In this document: positions 44,678 to 54,978 of the stretch, in pieces
How the letters are laid out: every line of letters begins with the position of its first letter
Numbering within the stretch: position 1 is the first letter of the stretch
Origin: Cyclobacteriaceae bacterium
GTDB taxonomy: Bacteria > Bacteroidota > Bacteroidia > Cytophagales > Cyclobacteriaceae
DNA: 64,000 nucleotides
Assembly: GCA_028278225.1 (NCBI GenBank)
Contig: JANQEU010000079.1
Coordinates: 1-64,000 of the forward strand
Direction: 5' to 3'
Notes under the pieces: generated by a model
Told to the model about the DNA's origin: nothing
The model's input: only the letters and a program-made list of their open reading frames with translations
Databases searched by the model: none
Position numbers and translations under genes: made by a program

Positions 44678-45130
44678 ATGAAAAAAGTCTTACTTTCTCT
44701 TGTATTGATCCCCTTATTTTTAACATCCTGCCTTTACGATGAAGTGGCGGAAATGAAAGAAAATAAGATAGAAGGTGTATGGACCTTTGAAAAAGCAAGA
44801 TTCAGAGAGAAATGGGAGCTATTCGGTGATGACATGATGCATCACTTCAAGGGTGATATCATTGAATTTTATGACGACAATACCGCACTTTATGATGACT
44901 TCCAACTGCGTCAGCAGTTTACCGGTAATTGGGGTGTAACCTATGAGATAGAGTATGATGAAGAGGGCGATGAAGTTCCCGTTTACTTTCTGGATATGGG
45001 TTTCTACGACCCGATCGAAGATCAGGTATTCGGATATTATGCTGAATTACACTTTCTTACTAGGAAACGGATGAGAATTTCGGCCTGGAATGACAGGGGT
45101 GAGTATATTTTCAAGCTGAAGAAAATTTAA
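44678..45130 (+). CDS. Lipocalin-like lipoprotein
   Basis: A 150-residue lipoprotein with lipobox LTSC (MKKVLLSLVLIPLFLTSC). The mature part is beta-rich, with GVWTFEKARF opening and ending in LTRKRMRISAWNDRGEYIFKL, like lipocalin-type domains common in Bacteroidota. No ligand can be inferred. Confidence 0.65.
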   Translation: MKKVLLSLVLIPLFLTSCLYDEVAEMKENKIEGVWTFEKARFREKWELFGDDMMHHFKGDIIEFYDDNTALYDDFQLRQQFTGNWGVTYEIEYDEEGDEVPVYFLDMGFYDPIEDQVFGYYAELHFLTRKRMRISAWNDRGEYIFKLKKI

Positions 45131-45193
45131 GTCCCTCATTATATCTGGCGGTGAGGTTGGATTTATATAAATTTTCAACTTCAAAAATTCTCG

Positions 45194-45877
45194 ATGTCCT
45201 TTTCGGATCAAATCCTGTCATATTACCGCATTCTTCGACCGCCTGAAAACCTGCCTGCCGAAGTGAATGTTATGAACCCGTACAGTCACCCCGAAACCTC
45301 TGAAGTCGCATCCCGGTTTTACCGGAAGTTTTACACCGATGACAATCCCCGGTTCATATGTTTCGGCATCAATCCCGGACGCTTTGGTGCGGGAGTAACG
45401 GGCGTTCCGTTCACCGATCCGGTCAGGCTTCAGGAGGTTTGTGGAATTCCAAATGACCTCAGTAAGAAGGCAGAATTATCTTCCAAATTCATTTATGAGA
45501 TGATCGATGCATACGGCGGACCTAAATCATTTTTCGACAAATACTACATCTCCGCAGTTTCACCCCTGGGTTATATCCTGGATGGCATCAATCTCAATTA
45601 TTACGATATTAAAGGATATAAAAGGCTCTTTGAGGAGTATGTTGTACGGGAGATCAACAAGCAGCTTGAATTCAACATCAATCGAAAAGCAGCGTTCAGC
45701 ATTGGTAAAGGGGAAAATGCAAAGTATTTAAAAATAATCAACGACAAACACGGATTTTTCGGAGAGATCATCTCTCTCTCCCATCCTCGTTGGGTTATGC
45801 AGTACCGGTTAAAACGAAAGGATGAGTTTATTCAGGGGTATCTCGATGCATTTCGGAGAGTAGAAGAGAGATTATAA
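45194..45877 (+). CDS. SMUG2-like uracil-DNA glycosylase (DUF4918)
   Basis: A 227-residue protein of the uracil-DNA glycosylase superfamily, SMUG2/DUF4918 branch, which removes uracil or related bases from DNA. Motif 1 is visible as FGINPGRFGAGVTGVPFTDP (about 56-75) and the second loop as SHPRWVMQYR (about 197-206). Length fits. No other DNA repair gene adjoins it. Confidence 0.85.
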   Translation: MSFSDQILSYYRILRPPENLPAEVNVMNPYSHPETSEVASRFYRKFYTDDNPRFICFGINPGRFGAGVTGVPFTDPVRLQEVCGIPNDLSKKAELSSKFIYEMIDAYGGPKSFFDKYYISAVSPLGYILDGINLNYYDIKGYKRLFEEYVVREINKQLEFNINRKAAFSIGKGENAKYLKIINDKHGFFGEIISLSHPRWVMQYRLKRKDEFIQGYLDAFRRVEERL

Positions 45878-46053
45878 AATCGCATTACAAATGCTTACTT
45901 TTCATGGTCCGCATTGCAAACGCGGACCAGGAGAAAATCGTCGAAAACCATTGATTTTCAATGCAAAATCCTCACCTGCAACTATTATATTTATAGTGTT
46001 ATCAGATCCCTTCGAAATAACACTTTGCGACGATCACAAACCGCTATTGCACC

Positions 46054-48675
46054 ATGAAAAAATTCCTCAGTACCCAGCTCGTTTTTATACTTATTTTCAC
46101 ATCTGGCTGTCAACGCAAGACCTCTGAGAATTTTCAGTTTCCATTTCAGGACCATAGCCTGCCGACCGAGGCACGGGTTGCGGACATTGTGCAGCGACTG
46201 GATCTCAAACAAAAGGTAGCTCAACTAGGCTCAGACGCCCCGGCAATACCAGTGCTAAACATCCCTGCTTACAATTGGTGGAATGAATGTCTGCATGGGG
46301 TGGCACGTGCGGGTGAGGCTACGGTTTTTCCGCAGGCGATAGGATTAGCAGCGACTTGGAATACGGAACTACTATACCAGGTTGCCACGACCATTTCAGA
46401 AGAGGCCCGCGCCAAACACCACTATTTTGCAGATCTCGGGTATCGTGACATCTACCAGGGGCTCACTATGTGGAGCCCAAACATCAACATATTTCGGGAT
46501 CCGCGATGGGGACGAGGGCATGAAACTTACGGAGAAGATCCGTTTTTGACCGGTGAAATGGCGAAAAGCTTTATAACCGGTCTTCAGGGTGATGATCCGG
46601 ATTATTTCCGTGTAATCGCCACAGCAAAACATTACGCAGTGCATAGCGGTCCTGAAAAGTCAAGGCATTCCGATAATTACGTTGTATCAAATATTGACCT
46701 CAACGAAACCTACCTTCCACATTTCGAAAAAGTAGTCCACGAGGCGAATGTTCAGTCGGTAATGTGCGCGTACAATCGATACGATGGTGAAGTCTGCTGT
46801 GGCAGCACTTTCCTGCTTCATGAAAAACTTAGGAATGAATGGGGATTTAATGGCTATGTGGTTTCGGACTGCGGAGCAATATATGATTTCCATGGTGAAG
46901 GATACCATGAAATAACCAATTCGGCACCGGAATCAGCAGCACTCGCATTGTCAGGGGGGACAGACCTCAACTGCGGAAGTATATACCCACAATACCTGGA
47001 GGAAGCAATCTTAACCGGCCTGATCCCGGAGTCCGCTTTGGACAGGGCGCTTTCTCGTCTGTTCACAGCACGCATGAAATTAGGGATGTTCGACCCCCCG
47101 GAAAAAGTAGGATATACGAATATTACTTATGAAACAGTTTCTTCCGCCGCCAATTCTGCACTTGCACTGGAAACTGCCAGGGAATCCATTGTGCTTTTGA
47201 AAAATGAAGGTAACATCCTGCCCCTGAATGAAGACATAGAATCAATTGCCGTAATCGGGCCAAACCGGGACAATTACCTGACTCAACTGGGTAATTATAA
47301 TGGTACCCCAATGAAGTTTTCAACGGTCGTCTCAGCGATCAGGAAAAAGCTGCCGGAATCCAACATCCTGACCGCTGACGGCGCCAGATTTACCAGTGGG
47401 TTTCCCAATTACAAAATTGTTCCAATGTCCTGGTTTCCGGATAGTTTGCGAGGGGATTACTACAGTAACCCGGACCTTTCAGGAGACCCTGAAATGGTTC
47501 AATTTCAGGCCAATATCGATTTTGAAGGAGCTCGCATGGGTCTTCCATTAACCATGGAGAAAGTCGACACATTCTCCGTAAGATGGAATGGCCGTCTGGT
47601 ACCACCGGCCTCTGCGAAATATACACTTGCCATCAGAATACATAATCAGGGGCGGCTTTACCTGGATGACAGCCTGCTGATCCAGGGTCAGGTGGTTCAT
47701 CATCCGCGAATTTTTGAATCGAAGATCATTCTTGAAGGCGGAAAATCATATGGGCTGCGTTTCGAATATAGCAACATTCACAGCGATCCTACAGCTCAAC
47801 TCTTGTGGGATTATGTCGAACAAGATCCTCTGAACGAAGCAATGGCGATGGCTTCCGGGGCAGATGTGATACTGCTATGTCTTGGGTTAACACCTTTGCT
47901 TGAAGGAGAAGAAATGCCGCTAGTGTATGATGGATTCGATCGCGGTGATCGTACCTTCATAGAATTACCACAGACCCAGCGAAAGTTAATGGAACGCATA
48001 AATGAGCTGGGAAAACCAACTATTCTGGTATTGATGAATGGTGGTGCTCTGGCGCTACCATGGGCGGATGAAAATATCCCGGGTATTGTCGAAGCGTGGT
48101 ATCCTGGTCAGGCCGGAGGACAGGCAATCGCCGATGTGTTATTTGGCGACTACAATCCGGGTGGACGTTTACCGGTTACCTTCTACAGATCCACTGATGA
48201 CCTCCCGGATTTCAAGAACTATAACATGGATCAACGCACCTATAAGTACTTTGAGGGACAACCCGTTTATCCATTCGGTCATGGCCTGAGTTACACCCGG
48301 TTTGAGTACAGCCAATTGTCCATTATCAATAATCTAAATTCAAACAGGACCGTTCAGGTAAATGCCATGGTTACTAATACCGGTGATATGGAAGGGAATG
48401 AAGTTGTTCAGGTTTACATTGATTTTGATGGGGTGGATGGTGCACCAAACAGGCGATTAATTGGTTTTGAAAGAATAAATCTGACAGCAGGAGAATCGAA
48501 AAGCGTTGGTTTTTCCATACCCGCAAGAGAAGTGAGTGTCTGGAACGAGAATGGAGAACTTACCCTCGTCCCGGGTACATTTACCATCTCATTAGGTGGT
48601 AAACAACCCGGCTTCTCCGGAAATGCCGATGCTCTCACCACAAGGGTCGTTTCCGGAATGTTAATTATTGATTAA
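46054..48675 (+). CDS. Glycoside hydrolase family 3 lipoprotein with inserted PA14 domain
   Basis: An 873-residue lipoprotein (lipobox TSGC, C19) of the GH3 beta-xylosidase/beta-glucosidase type. YNWWNECLHGVARAG (about 73-87), AKHY (191-194) and SDCGA with nucleophile D272 form the first domain. A PA14-like insertion lies at about 462-595 (SLRGDYYSNPDL to the DYVEQDPL region). The second alpha/beta domain and a C-terminal FnIII-like domain follow. It would trim xylan- or glucan-derived oligosaccharides outside the cell or in the periplasm. No SusCD or PUL partner is near. Confidence 0.92.
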   Translation: MKKFLSTQLVFILIFTSGCQRKTSENFQFPFQDHSLPTEARVADIVQRLDLKQKVAQLGSDAPAIPVLNIPAYNWWNECLHGVARAGEATVFPQAIGLAATWNTELLYQVATTISEEARAKHHYFADLGYRDIYQGLTMWSPNINIFRDPRWGRGHETYGEDPFLTGEMAKSFITGLQGDDPDYFRVIATAKHYAVHSGPEKSRHSDNYVVSNIDLNETYLPHFEKVVHEANVQSVMCAYNRYDGEVCCGSTFLLHEKLRNEWGFNGYVVSDCGAIYDFHGEGYHEITNSAPESAALALSGGTDLNCGSIYPQYLEEAILTGLIPESALDRALSRLFTARMKLGMFDPPEKVGYTNITYETVSSAANSALALETARESIVLLKNEGNILPLNEDIESIAVIGPNRDNYLTQLGNYNGTPMKFSTVVSAIRKKLPESNILTADGARFTSGFPNYKIVPMSWFPDSLRGDYYSNPDLSGDPEMVQFQANIDFEGARMGLPLTMEKVDTFSVRWNGRLVPPASAKYTLAIRIHNQGRLYLDDSLLIQGQVVHHPRIFESKIILEGGKSYGLRFEYSNIHSDPTAQLLWDYVEQDPLNEAMAMASGADVILLCLGLTPLLEGEEMPLVYDGFDRGDRTFIELPQTQRKLMERINELGKPTILVLMNGGALALPWADENIPGIVEAWYPGQAGGQAIADVLFGDYNPGGRLPVTFYRSTDDLPDFKNYNMDQRTYKYFEGQPVYPFGHGLSYTRFEYSQLSIINNLNSNRTVQVNAMVTNTGDMEGNEVVQVYIDFDGVDGAPNRRLIGFERINLTAGESKSVGFSIPAREVSVWNENGELTLVPGTFTISLGGKQPGFSGNADALTTRVVSGMLIID

Positions 48676-48695
48676 GGGGTGGAAACCGCAAATAA

Positions 48696-49430
48696 CTACC
48701 ATAGCGGTATTCGATCTCCGTCTTTAAGGCGATCAAATTCAAAGTGATCTTCGCTCAGTGCTTCGGAACCTTGATGTGATAGAACAATTTTTTTGGTCTT
48801 CAAGCGGGGTTTCATTTCAACAATTTTAGCGTGACTCAGATGTCCGGGAGTGTCAGAAGAAAAGTTGTTACACTCCATTATGAAAAGTTCGGAATTATCC
48901 GCAAGATCTACCAGTGAATCAGTCCACTCAGTATCCCCGCTAAACGAAAGGATCTTGTCATTCCATTTCAGTCGGAATCCATGAGGGATCGAAGGAGGCG
49001 AGTGCTTTACCGGAAATGCTTTGATATCTACATCTCCCACGCTCATCCAATTACTGTTATACTCGATGAAATTCACTTTTAATTCGTCAAACAGGCTTGA
49101 TGTTTCGGGATACATTGCGTCCTGAAGGTTTCTCACTTTTTGCTCCAGCCCCTTAGGACCGCAAATGGTTAGTTGCGCTTCTTCCTTCGCCTGGAATGCA
49201 TAATGAATGATCAGAAAAGGCAAACCACCATAGTGATCACCGTGGAAATGGCTAATAAAAATACGATCGATACGATCGACGGGATAATCCATCTGCTGCA
49301 GTCGAAATAATGTCGTAGCCCCACAATCTATCAGGAAAGAACTCGCGCTATCTTCAACCAAAAAAGATGTGTTGAACTGTCCCCCGGAAGAGAATGCATC
49401 ACCACATCCGAGAACTGTAAGATTTTTCAT
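48696..49430 (-). CDS. MBL-fold metallohydrolase, RNase Z-like
   Basis: A 244-residue metallo-beta-lactamase-fold protein. The metal motif HFHGDH is at 61-66, with a further histidine in FPVKHSPP (about 139) and aspartate in FSGDTEW (about 161), and LSHAKIVEM plus LSHQGSEA histidines. It looks like the short RNase Z/ElaC-like branch, which can cut tRNA 3' ends or act on other phosphodiesters; the exact substrate is uncertain. It is divergent from PadR module 2. Confidence 0.85.
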   Translation of the reverse strand: MKNLTVLGCGDAFSSGGQFNTSFLVEDSASSFLIDCGATTLFRLQQMDYPVDRIDRIFISHFHGDHYGGLPFLIIHYAFQAKEEAQLTICGPKGLEQKVRNLQDAMYPETSSLFDELKVNFIEYNSNWMSVGDVDIKAFPVKHSPPSIPHGFRLKWNDKILSFSGDTEWTDSLVDLADNSELFIMECNNFSSDTPGHLSHAKIVEMKPRLKTKKIVLSHQGSEALSEDHFEFDRLKDGDRIPLW

Positions 49431-49492
49431 TTATCTAAAATAATTCTTTGTGTTGATATAACATTGATCAGGTTTTTCAATAATTACATATA

Positions 49493-49529
49493 TTTGTTAT
49501 ACAATAGTTAATTAAATTTTTGTATAATG
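49493..49529. promoter_or_regulatory. Promoter with PadR operator pair, module 2
   Basis: TATATTTG (49489-49496) matches the Bacteroidota -7 element TAnnTTTG, with TTG at 49464-49466 as a possible -33. It overlaps the near-palindrome TTTGTTATACAA (49493-49504). A second related sequence TTGTATAATG (49520-49529) overlaps the PadR start codon. The two centres are about 26 bp apart. A looser TGTT-N5-AACA element is at 49451-49463. Autoregulation is inferred. Confidence 0.6.
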
Positions 49530-49850
49530 AGTGCACAAGGCGTTGGCATCCTGGAAGAAACAGTATTATTAATTGTTTTAGCAATGAAAGATGAAGCTTA
49601 CGGCGTATCTGTAGCGGAGGAATACATGTCCAGAACGGGCAGATCAATTTCAATACCGGCTATCCACACCGTCTTAAAAAGATTGGAAATCAAAGGATAT
49701 CTTTCTTCCAGCTTTGGCGGAGCCACAACAGACCGGGGAGGTCGGAAAAAGCGATTATTTGAGGTAACAAAATTCGGGTACAAAACCCTGGAGGAACTCC
49801 GGCAAACCAGAGAAGAACTCTGGCAACTGGCACCAAAATATTCAATCTGA
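49527..49850 (+). CDS. PadR-family transcriptional regulator (module 2)
   Basis: A 107-residue winged-helix protein with ILEETVLLIVLAMKDEAYGVSV (about 6-27) and IHTVLKRLEIKGYLSSSFGGATTDRGGRKKRLFEVT. It is closely similar in design to modules 1 and 3. It ends 2 bp before its permease gene, so forms an operon with it. Confidence 0.95.
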   Translation: MSAQGVGILEETVLLIVLAMKDEAYGVSVAEEYMSRTGRSISIPAIHTVLKRLEIKGYLSSSFGGATTDRGGRKKRLFEVTKFGYKTLEELRQTREELWQLAPKYSI

Positions 49851-49852
49851 CT

Positions 49853-52438
49853 ATGAGAAAATTCCATCGTCCGCCAAAATGGATGAACCGGTTCCTGGAA
49901 TGGTACTGTTCGGCCGAAGTGATTGATGAGATCCAGGGAGACCTATTGGAACAATACCAAAAAAATGTAGCTCAAAAGGGCATCTTCATGGCAAGGTTAA
50001 AGTTCACAATTGACGTTGTCAGATTCTTTCGCCCTTCCTCACTCAAGAAATCCGGAGCCGGAATGTCAATATTTGTATTTGCCAGGAATTATATCAAGGT
50101 GGCATTCAGAGTCTTTAAGAAGGAAAAAGCATATACGCTGATCAATGTAGTAGGTTTGATGCTGGGTATTGTATGCAGCTTTTTTATCTATTTATGGGTT
50201 CAGGACGAGATGAAATACAATCAATTTGCAAAACCCTCCGCCCATTTCGTTCTCACCAATATGCCCGACCCGGGTCAGATAAATACATGGACTTCAACGC
50301 CGCAACCACTCAAAGCCGTATTGGATGAACATTATCCTGTTATCACGCGATCGGCGGTATTTTCATTTAACCAGAGGGCACTGTTCGAAAAAGGTGAAGA
50401 CTACATTCAATCCATGGGGGTTTATACCACACCGGAACTATTTGAGATATTAAACATAGAATTCAGTAAAGGCGGAAACAGCCATGAGCCCCTGGAGTCA
50501 ATTCTCATCTCCGAAAATCTGGCTGAGCAAATTTTTGGTCCGGGTTGGGAATCACAGGAAATAATTGGCAAAACCATACGTGATAGCAACGAACAGCGTT
50601 ACCAGCTGCAGGGCGTGTTTAGGGATATCCCCAGGCAATCTACCATACAGATGGATTTTGCGATCCCTTATGAATTAAGGATGGATCAACGACCATGGGT
50701 AAAATATTGGGGCAACTACGGGGAAAGGACCATCGTAACGATCGATCCTCATTATACTACGGAGGAGGCCAACGAACAGGTAAAAAATGCGATCATTGAT
50801 CACCGGTCAGATCAGGCCGGCATTGCTGAAATCATGTTGCAGCCATTTTCGGAAAGATACCTCTTCAATAAATACAGAAATGGAACAATCGCAGGCGGTA
50901 GAATTGAATACGTGAGAATACTAACGTTTGCAGCCATTTTAGTGCTTGCCATTGCATGTATAAACTTCATGAATCTAACAACCGCCAAGTCAATTTCCAG
51001 ATCCAAGGAAAGTGGAATAAGAAAGGTACTCGGCGCTCACAGGTCATACATCCGAATGCAGTTTTTATGTGAATCGATGATCGTAGTTGCAATAGCCTCA
51101 GCCCTGGCCCTCACAATGGTGTTTGTGCTGCTACCCCATTTCAACACTTTGACCGGAAAAAATATTCCATTTCAATTTTTGAACTTTCAGTTGGCAGGTG
51201 GCTATGTCCTGTTCATTTTGTTGATCGGCCTAATCTCCGGAAGTTATCCCGCTATTTTCATGTCATCCTTTAGTCCTGTTAAAGCTCTAAAAGGCATAGT
51301 AAAGCATTCTCAAACCAGTATTATTTTGCGAAAGGGGCTCATGGTTTTTCAATTTGTGGTGGCGCTGGGTATGATCGTGGGGGTGATCACCATATATAAA
51401 CAAGTCCGGTACATTCAAAACAAAAATCTTGGTTTCGAAAAAGAGAATATAGTCAGGTTCCGGCGTGGCGACATCAGCACCCGGGATCAGTACCTGTCAT
51501 TCAGAAATCAATTGCTGGGGATGCCGGGAATACAACAAATGACCGGGACTCAGGTCAACCCTGTAAATGTTACCAGTTCGAGTTCTGACCCCCAATGGCC
51601 CGGCAAGACCAGGGACATGGAAGTCCACTTCAAAATTTTGAACACAGATCCTGATTTCATCCCTGCTATGAAGATCCCTATGGTATCCGGAAGAAATTTC
51701 GATTGGGCACTAATGTCAGATACACTCAACTACATCATTAATGAGAAAGCCGCTGAAATAATTAACGTTCCGGATCCGGTCGGTCTTGATCTCAAATTCT
51801 GGGGTCAGGAAGGCAGGATTATCGGAGTTATTCAGGATTTCCATATTACGTCTCTATATTCCGAAATTGACCCCCTCGTCATACGCTATAGCCCCGGGGC
51901 CAGCTACAATATCCTCGTTAGATTAAAACCCGGACAAACAATTACGGCCTTGAATTCAATCGAACAGGTGTACAGCGAATTCAATCCTGTAAATAATTTT
52001 GAGTACTCATTTCTTGATACTGAATTTGACAATCAGCACAAGGCCGAACTGCTTGTAAAAAAGCTTATACAGTATTTTGCAATATTGTCAATCATCATAT
52101 GCTGTCTTGGTCTGTTGGGATTGGTAGCCCTGAAAGCGGAACAACTAACGAAAGAAATCGGAATTCGCCGGGTACTGGGCGCATCACTATCAAGCCTGTT
52201 TAGATTGATATCATTCGACTTCCTGCGGTTGTTCACAATTGCCGCGGTGGTGGCTATACCCACATCGTATTATTTTCTGGCCGATTGGCTGAATAGCTTT
52301 GCCTATCAGATCAGATTCTCTGTCTGGATTTTTGCCGGAGCAATTGCCACAGTCCTGATGATCGTTGTTTTGACGATCAGCAGCCAGACGATCAGGATAT
52401 CTCTGAGAAATCCGGTAAATGCACTAAGAAATGAATAA
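49853..52438 (+). CDS. FtsX-like ABC permease with N-terminal prefix domain (module 2)
   Basis: An 861-residue membrane protein. The prefix PPKWMNRFLEWYCSAEVIDEIQGD (about 6-29) matches module 1. Then follow a first membrane helix, MacB-type periplasmic domain, FtsX core (SKESGIRKVLGAH), a second periplasmic domain, and a second FtsX core (TKEIGIRRVLGAS) with ending NPVNALRNE. It needs an ATPase encoded elsewhere. Its exported substrate or signalling role is unknown. Confidence 0.9.
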   Translation: MRKFHRPPKWMNRFLEWYCSAEVIDEIQGDLLEQYQKNVAQKGIFMARLKFTIDVVRFFRPSSLKKSGAGMSIFVFARNYIKVAFRVFKKEKAYTLINVVGLMLGIVCSFFIYLWVQDEMKYNQFAKPSAHFVLTNMPDPGQINTWTSTPQPLKAVLDEHYPVITRSAVFSFNQRALFEKGEDYIQSMGVYTTPELFEILNIEFSKGGNSHEPLESILISENLAEQIFGPGWESQEIIGKTIRDSNEQRYQLQGVFRDIPRQSTIQMDFAIPYELRMDQRPWVKYWGNYGERTIVTIDPHYTTEEANEQVKNAIIDHRSDQAGIAEIMLQPFSERYLFNKYRNGTIAGGRIEYVRILTFAAILVLAIACINFMNLTTAKSISRSKESGIRKVLGAHRSYIRMQFLCESMIVVAIASALALTMVFVLLPHFNTLTGKNIPFQFLNFQLAGGYVLFILLIGLISGSYPAIFMSSFSPVKALKGIVKHSQTSIILRKGLMVFQFVVALGMIVGVITIYKQVRYIQNKNLGFEKENIVRFRRGDISTRDQYLSFRNQLLGMPGIQQMTGTQVNPVNVTSSSSDPQWPGKTRDMEVHFKILNTDPDFIPAMKIPMVSGRNFDWALMSDTLNYIINEKAAEIINVPDPVGLDLKFWGQEGRIIGVIQDFHITSLYSEIDPLVIRYSPGASYNILVRLKPGQTITALNSIEQVYSEFNPVNNFEYSFLDTEFDNQHKAELLVKKLIQYFAILSIIICCLGLLGLVALKAEQLTKEIGIRRVLGASLSSLFRLISFDFLRLFTIAAVVAIPTSYYFLADWLNSFAYQIRFSVWIFAGAIATVLMIVVLTISSQTIRISLRNPVNALRNE

Positions 52439-52485
52439 TAATAAGGCCTGGATTTTGTATTTTCAAGGATACAAATACAGGTGAC

Positions 52486-53163
52486 ATGACGATAACATAT
52501 TTCGGGCACAATTGCTTCCGTTTTGATTCGGATATCCGGCTTCTGTCAGATCCGTTCATCAGTGGAAATCCTTTGGCCCAGCACATCAAAATTTCATCAA
52601 TAAAGACAGATCACATCATCCTGACACACGGACATGCGGACCATGTAGCGGATGTGCATGTGATCGCTGAAAATAATCAATGCAAGATCGTTGCAATGGT
52701 GGAAGTCGCGGCATGGTTTGAAAAACAAAACCTGGATACTCACGGCTTGAATTTCGGAGGTACCTACCATTTCACGGATGATACTTCCGTAAAATATGTA
52801 CAGGCACATCACTCCAGTAGTATGCCGGACGGGAGTTATGGGGGTAATCCGGGATCTTTTATTATCAAAACCGGAGGAAAAACTATTTTTCTGGCAGGTG
52901 ACACTTCACTTCATTATGACATGAAGATGTACGGTGAGCTTTATGATTTTGATCTGTTGATCTTACCGATCGGGGGGAATTTTACGATGGATCACGAGGA
53001 TGCGATTCACGCGTCAAAGTTCATGGATTGCAAAGAAGTCCTGGGATGTCACTACGATTCATTTCCGGTAATTGAGATCGACCGGATAGCAGCAAAACAG
53101 GCTTTTGAGTCGGAGGGTTTAAAGCTGCACCTGTTGGAAATTGAAGAAAGTCTCCAGTTATAG
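52486..53163 (+). CDS. MBL-fold metal-dependent hydrolase (UPF0173/UlaG-like)
   Basis: A 225-residue cytosolic protein with FGHNCFRF at the N-terminus and the metal motif HGHADH at 48-53, then HHSSSMPDG (about 107-115), LAGDTSLHYD (about 129-138) and a C-terminal GCHYDSFP. This is the UPF0173 family, whose substrate is not settled. It starts 47 bp after the module 2 permease, but no functional link is evident. Confidence 0.92.
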   Translation: MTITYFGHNCFRFDSDIRLLSDPFISGNPLAQHIKISSIKTDHIILTHGHADHVADVHVIAENNQCKIVAMVEVAAWFEKQNLDTHGLNFGGTYHFTDDTSVKYVQAHHSSSMPDGSYGGNPGSFIIKTGGKTIFLAGDTSLHYDMKMYGELYDFDLLILPIGGNFTMDHEDAIHASKFMDCKEVLGCHYDSFPVIEIDRIAAKQAFESEGLKLHLLEIEESLQL

Positions 53164-53212
53164 ATCTGGTTGCCGGTCCCTGATCGCATGGCACATAACT
53201 GGAATCAACAAC

Positions 53213-53563
53213 TCAAAGGGCTTCCCGAAGTTGATCGATCACTTTTGTGCTGTTTCCAATGAAGATACTGTCTCCAACCACAAAGACCGGCCGCTTCAAA
53301 AAAGTGTATTCATCAAGAATTAGTTGGCGATAGTCAAACTCACTCAGTTCTTTGTCTGACAGTCCCATCGACCTGAATTTCATCGCTTTGCGTGAAAATA
53401 AGGACTCATATGACCCGGAGAGTGATTTCATATGATCCAATTGGTCCGGAGAGATTTTTTCAGTTTTGATATCCTGTTTATCAAAGTTATCAATCCCGCC
53501 ACCAAGCTCACCCATGATCCGCTTACAGGTTGAACATGTAGACAAATAGTATATTTTTCTCAT
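53213..53563 (-). CDS. ArsC/Spx-family thioredoxin-fold protein
   Basis: A 116-residue protein from the ATG at 53563 (the open frame begins with TTG at 53572). CSTC at residues 10-13 (in YYLSTCSTCKRI), KRPVFVVGDSIFIGNS near the C-terminus and LFSRKAMKFRSM are typical of the ArsC/Spx/YffB group. It could be an arsenate reductase-like or a redox-regulatory protein; the ArsC catalytic context is not complete enough to decide. Confidence 0.8.
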   Translation of the reverse strand: MRKIYYLSTCSTCKRIMGELGGGIDNFDKQDIKTEKISPDQLDHMKSLSGSYESLFSRKAMKFRSMGLSDKELSEFDYRQLILDEYTFLKRPVFVVGDSIFIGNSTKVIDQLREAL

Positions 53564-53596
53564 TTCAATCAATAGTTATCAAAAGCTTTCGAAATA

Positions 53597-54961
53597 TCAT
53601 TCCTTCACAAACCAAAACGGGATGTAGGCGTAATCAACCGTAAACAAGCTATCCGGCGCACTTAAAGCCGCTTTTTTTATTTGCAGGATATTCTCCCCTT
53701 CCGGCAGGTTTTTAGTTGGCACCATGGTCACCAGGCCCGGTTGGTTTTGCTGGGGATGCTCAAAAAAGTAGTATTCGGTATTCTTATAGGTAGAATCATT
53801 TATGGATATTTCATACAAAGCACTCAAACACTCTAACAACTTGTCCTTATCCTCTTCTTCAGATTTCCGGTCGGAGATAAACAAGTTTCCATCGGTAACC
53901 TTAAGCTGAAAGGCAGGATTGACCCCGTCATTCTTTTTTGGCTCAAAGTCGGGGCAAATATGACGTATGACCGGATTATCAGCAGGATCATACCTTATGA
54001 ATAATTGAAAATACCCCTCGCGTACTACATTTGATTCAATACTGGCAAGGTTTACGTAGTCATTGTCTTTTCGCATATTGTCATAGTAGTCATTGTCGAG
54101 CACCAGGTTATTCCGTGAATCAGGGAAGTACTGATACTGGTCAAAATCTATAAACCAGTTGACCATGATCACGATACCAATGAATAAGTAGACTATGCGG
54201 ATCCTCCTCTTCGAAAACTTGCTTATCAGGTAATAGTAAATACTCCTTGATATTACAGATAATGTAATCACGCCGTAAAAACGATAAATGGGATAATAGA
54301 GCTTACTGATAATTCTGATCTTCTTTATGAACCCTAAAGTGAAATAATCAACCAGATACAAAATACCGGTGAGCAATATGCCTGCCATCGAAGTAATGGA
54401 TATGACATTAAAAACAATTGACAATGATCCGGGCGTGATCTCCTCCAGCGATATCAAAATCAACAATACGGCTCCGATGAATAACAGGTATAGCCCGAAG
54501 GAGATCAGTATCGATATGAACAGGAAGGAGAAAGAGAAAATGACACTGCATATTTCATCCAGTTTCACTACAAGGTTATCCAGGCTAACGATCCTCTTCT
54601 GCAGTTTATCCGTGAAATAGGTACTGTAGTTAAGTTTAGAGAAGTCAATGGTGGATTGTACCGAACGTAAACCAATTGTCCCGATCCAGAAACCTCTGAG
54701 CATCAGGTGCACCACCAGAAAGATGATCAATGCCTTGATCGATTGTCCCAGCAGACCGAGGAAGAAAAATATAAAAGTCAGGAAACCGGCGTTCAGATTA
54801 TATTTATAGGGAAGCCCATCTAAAAAAACATCAAATGCGCTCCAGGCCTGATTCAGTAAAAAAATTGTAAATGCCGATACAAGCAACTCAAGTTGCCAGC
54901 TTTCCCGCTGTAGCTTCTTGAGCCATTGTGTAATTTGATTGTCAGGTTTGTGATCTTCCAT
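53597..54961 (-). CDS. Polytopic membrane protein of unknown function
   Basis: A 454-residue protein. The first 270 residues hold about six to seven transmembrane helices (for example SAFTIFLLNQAWSAF, IKALIIFLVVHLMLRGFWIG, FLFISILISFGLYLLFIGAVLLILI). The last 170 residues form a soluble domain. No family recognised. It is divergent from the TPR gene with only 17 bp between starts. Confidence 0.8.
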   Translation of the reverse strand: MEDHKPDNQITQWLKKLQRESWQLELLVSAFTIFLLNQAWSAFDVFLDGLPYKYNLNAGFLTFIFFFLGLLGQSIKALIIFLVVHLMLRGFWIGTIGLRSVQSTIDFSKLNYSTYFTDKLQKRIVSLDNLVVKLDEICSVIFSFSFLFISILISFGLYLLFIGAVLLILISLEEITPGSLSIVFNVISITSMAGILLTGILYLVDYFTLGFIKKIRIISKLYYPIYRFYGVITLSVISRSIYYYLISKFSKRRIRIVYLFIGIVIMVNWFIDFDQYQYFPDSRNNLVLDNDYYDNMRKDNDYVNLASIESNVVREGYFQLFIRYDPADNPVIRHICPDFEPKKNDGVNPAFQLKVTDGNLFISDRKSEEEDKDKLLECLSALYEISINDSTYKNTEYYFFEHPQQNQPGLVTMVPTKNLPEGENILQIKKAALSAPDSLFTVDYAYIPFWFVKE

Positions 54962-54978
54962 CTTCCAGGTTTATCGGT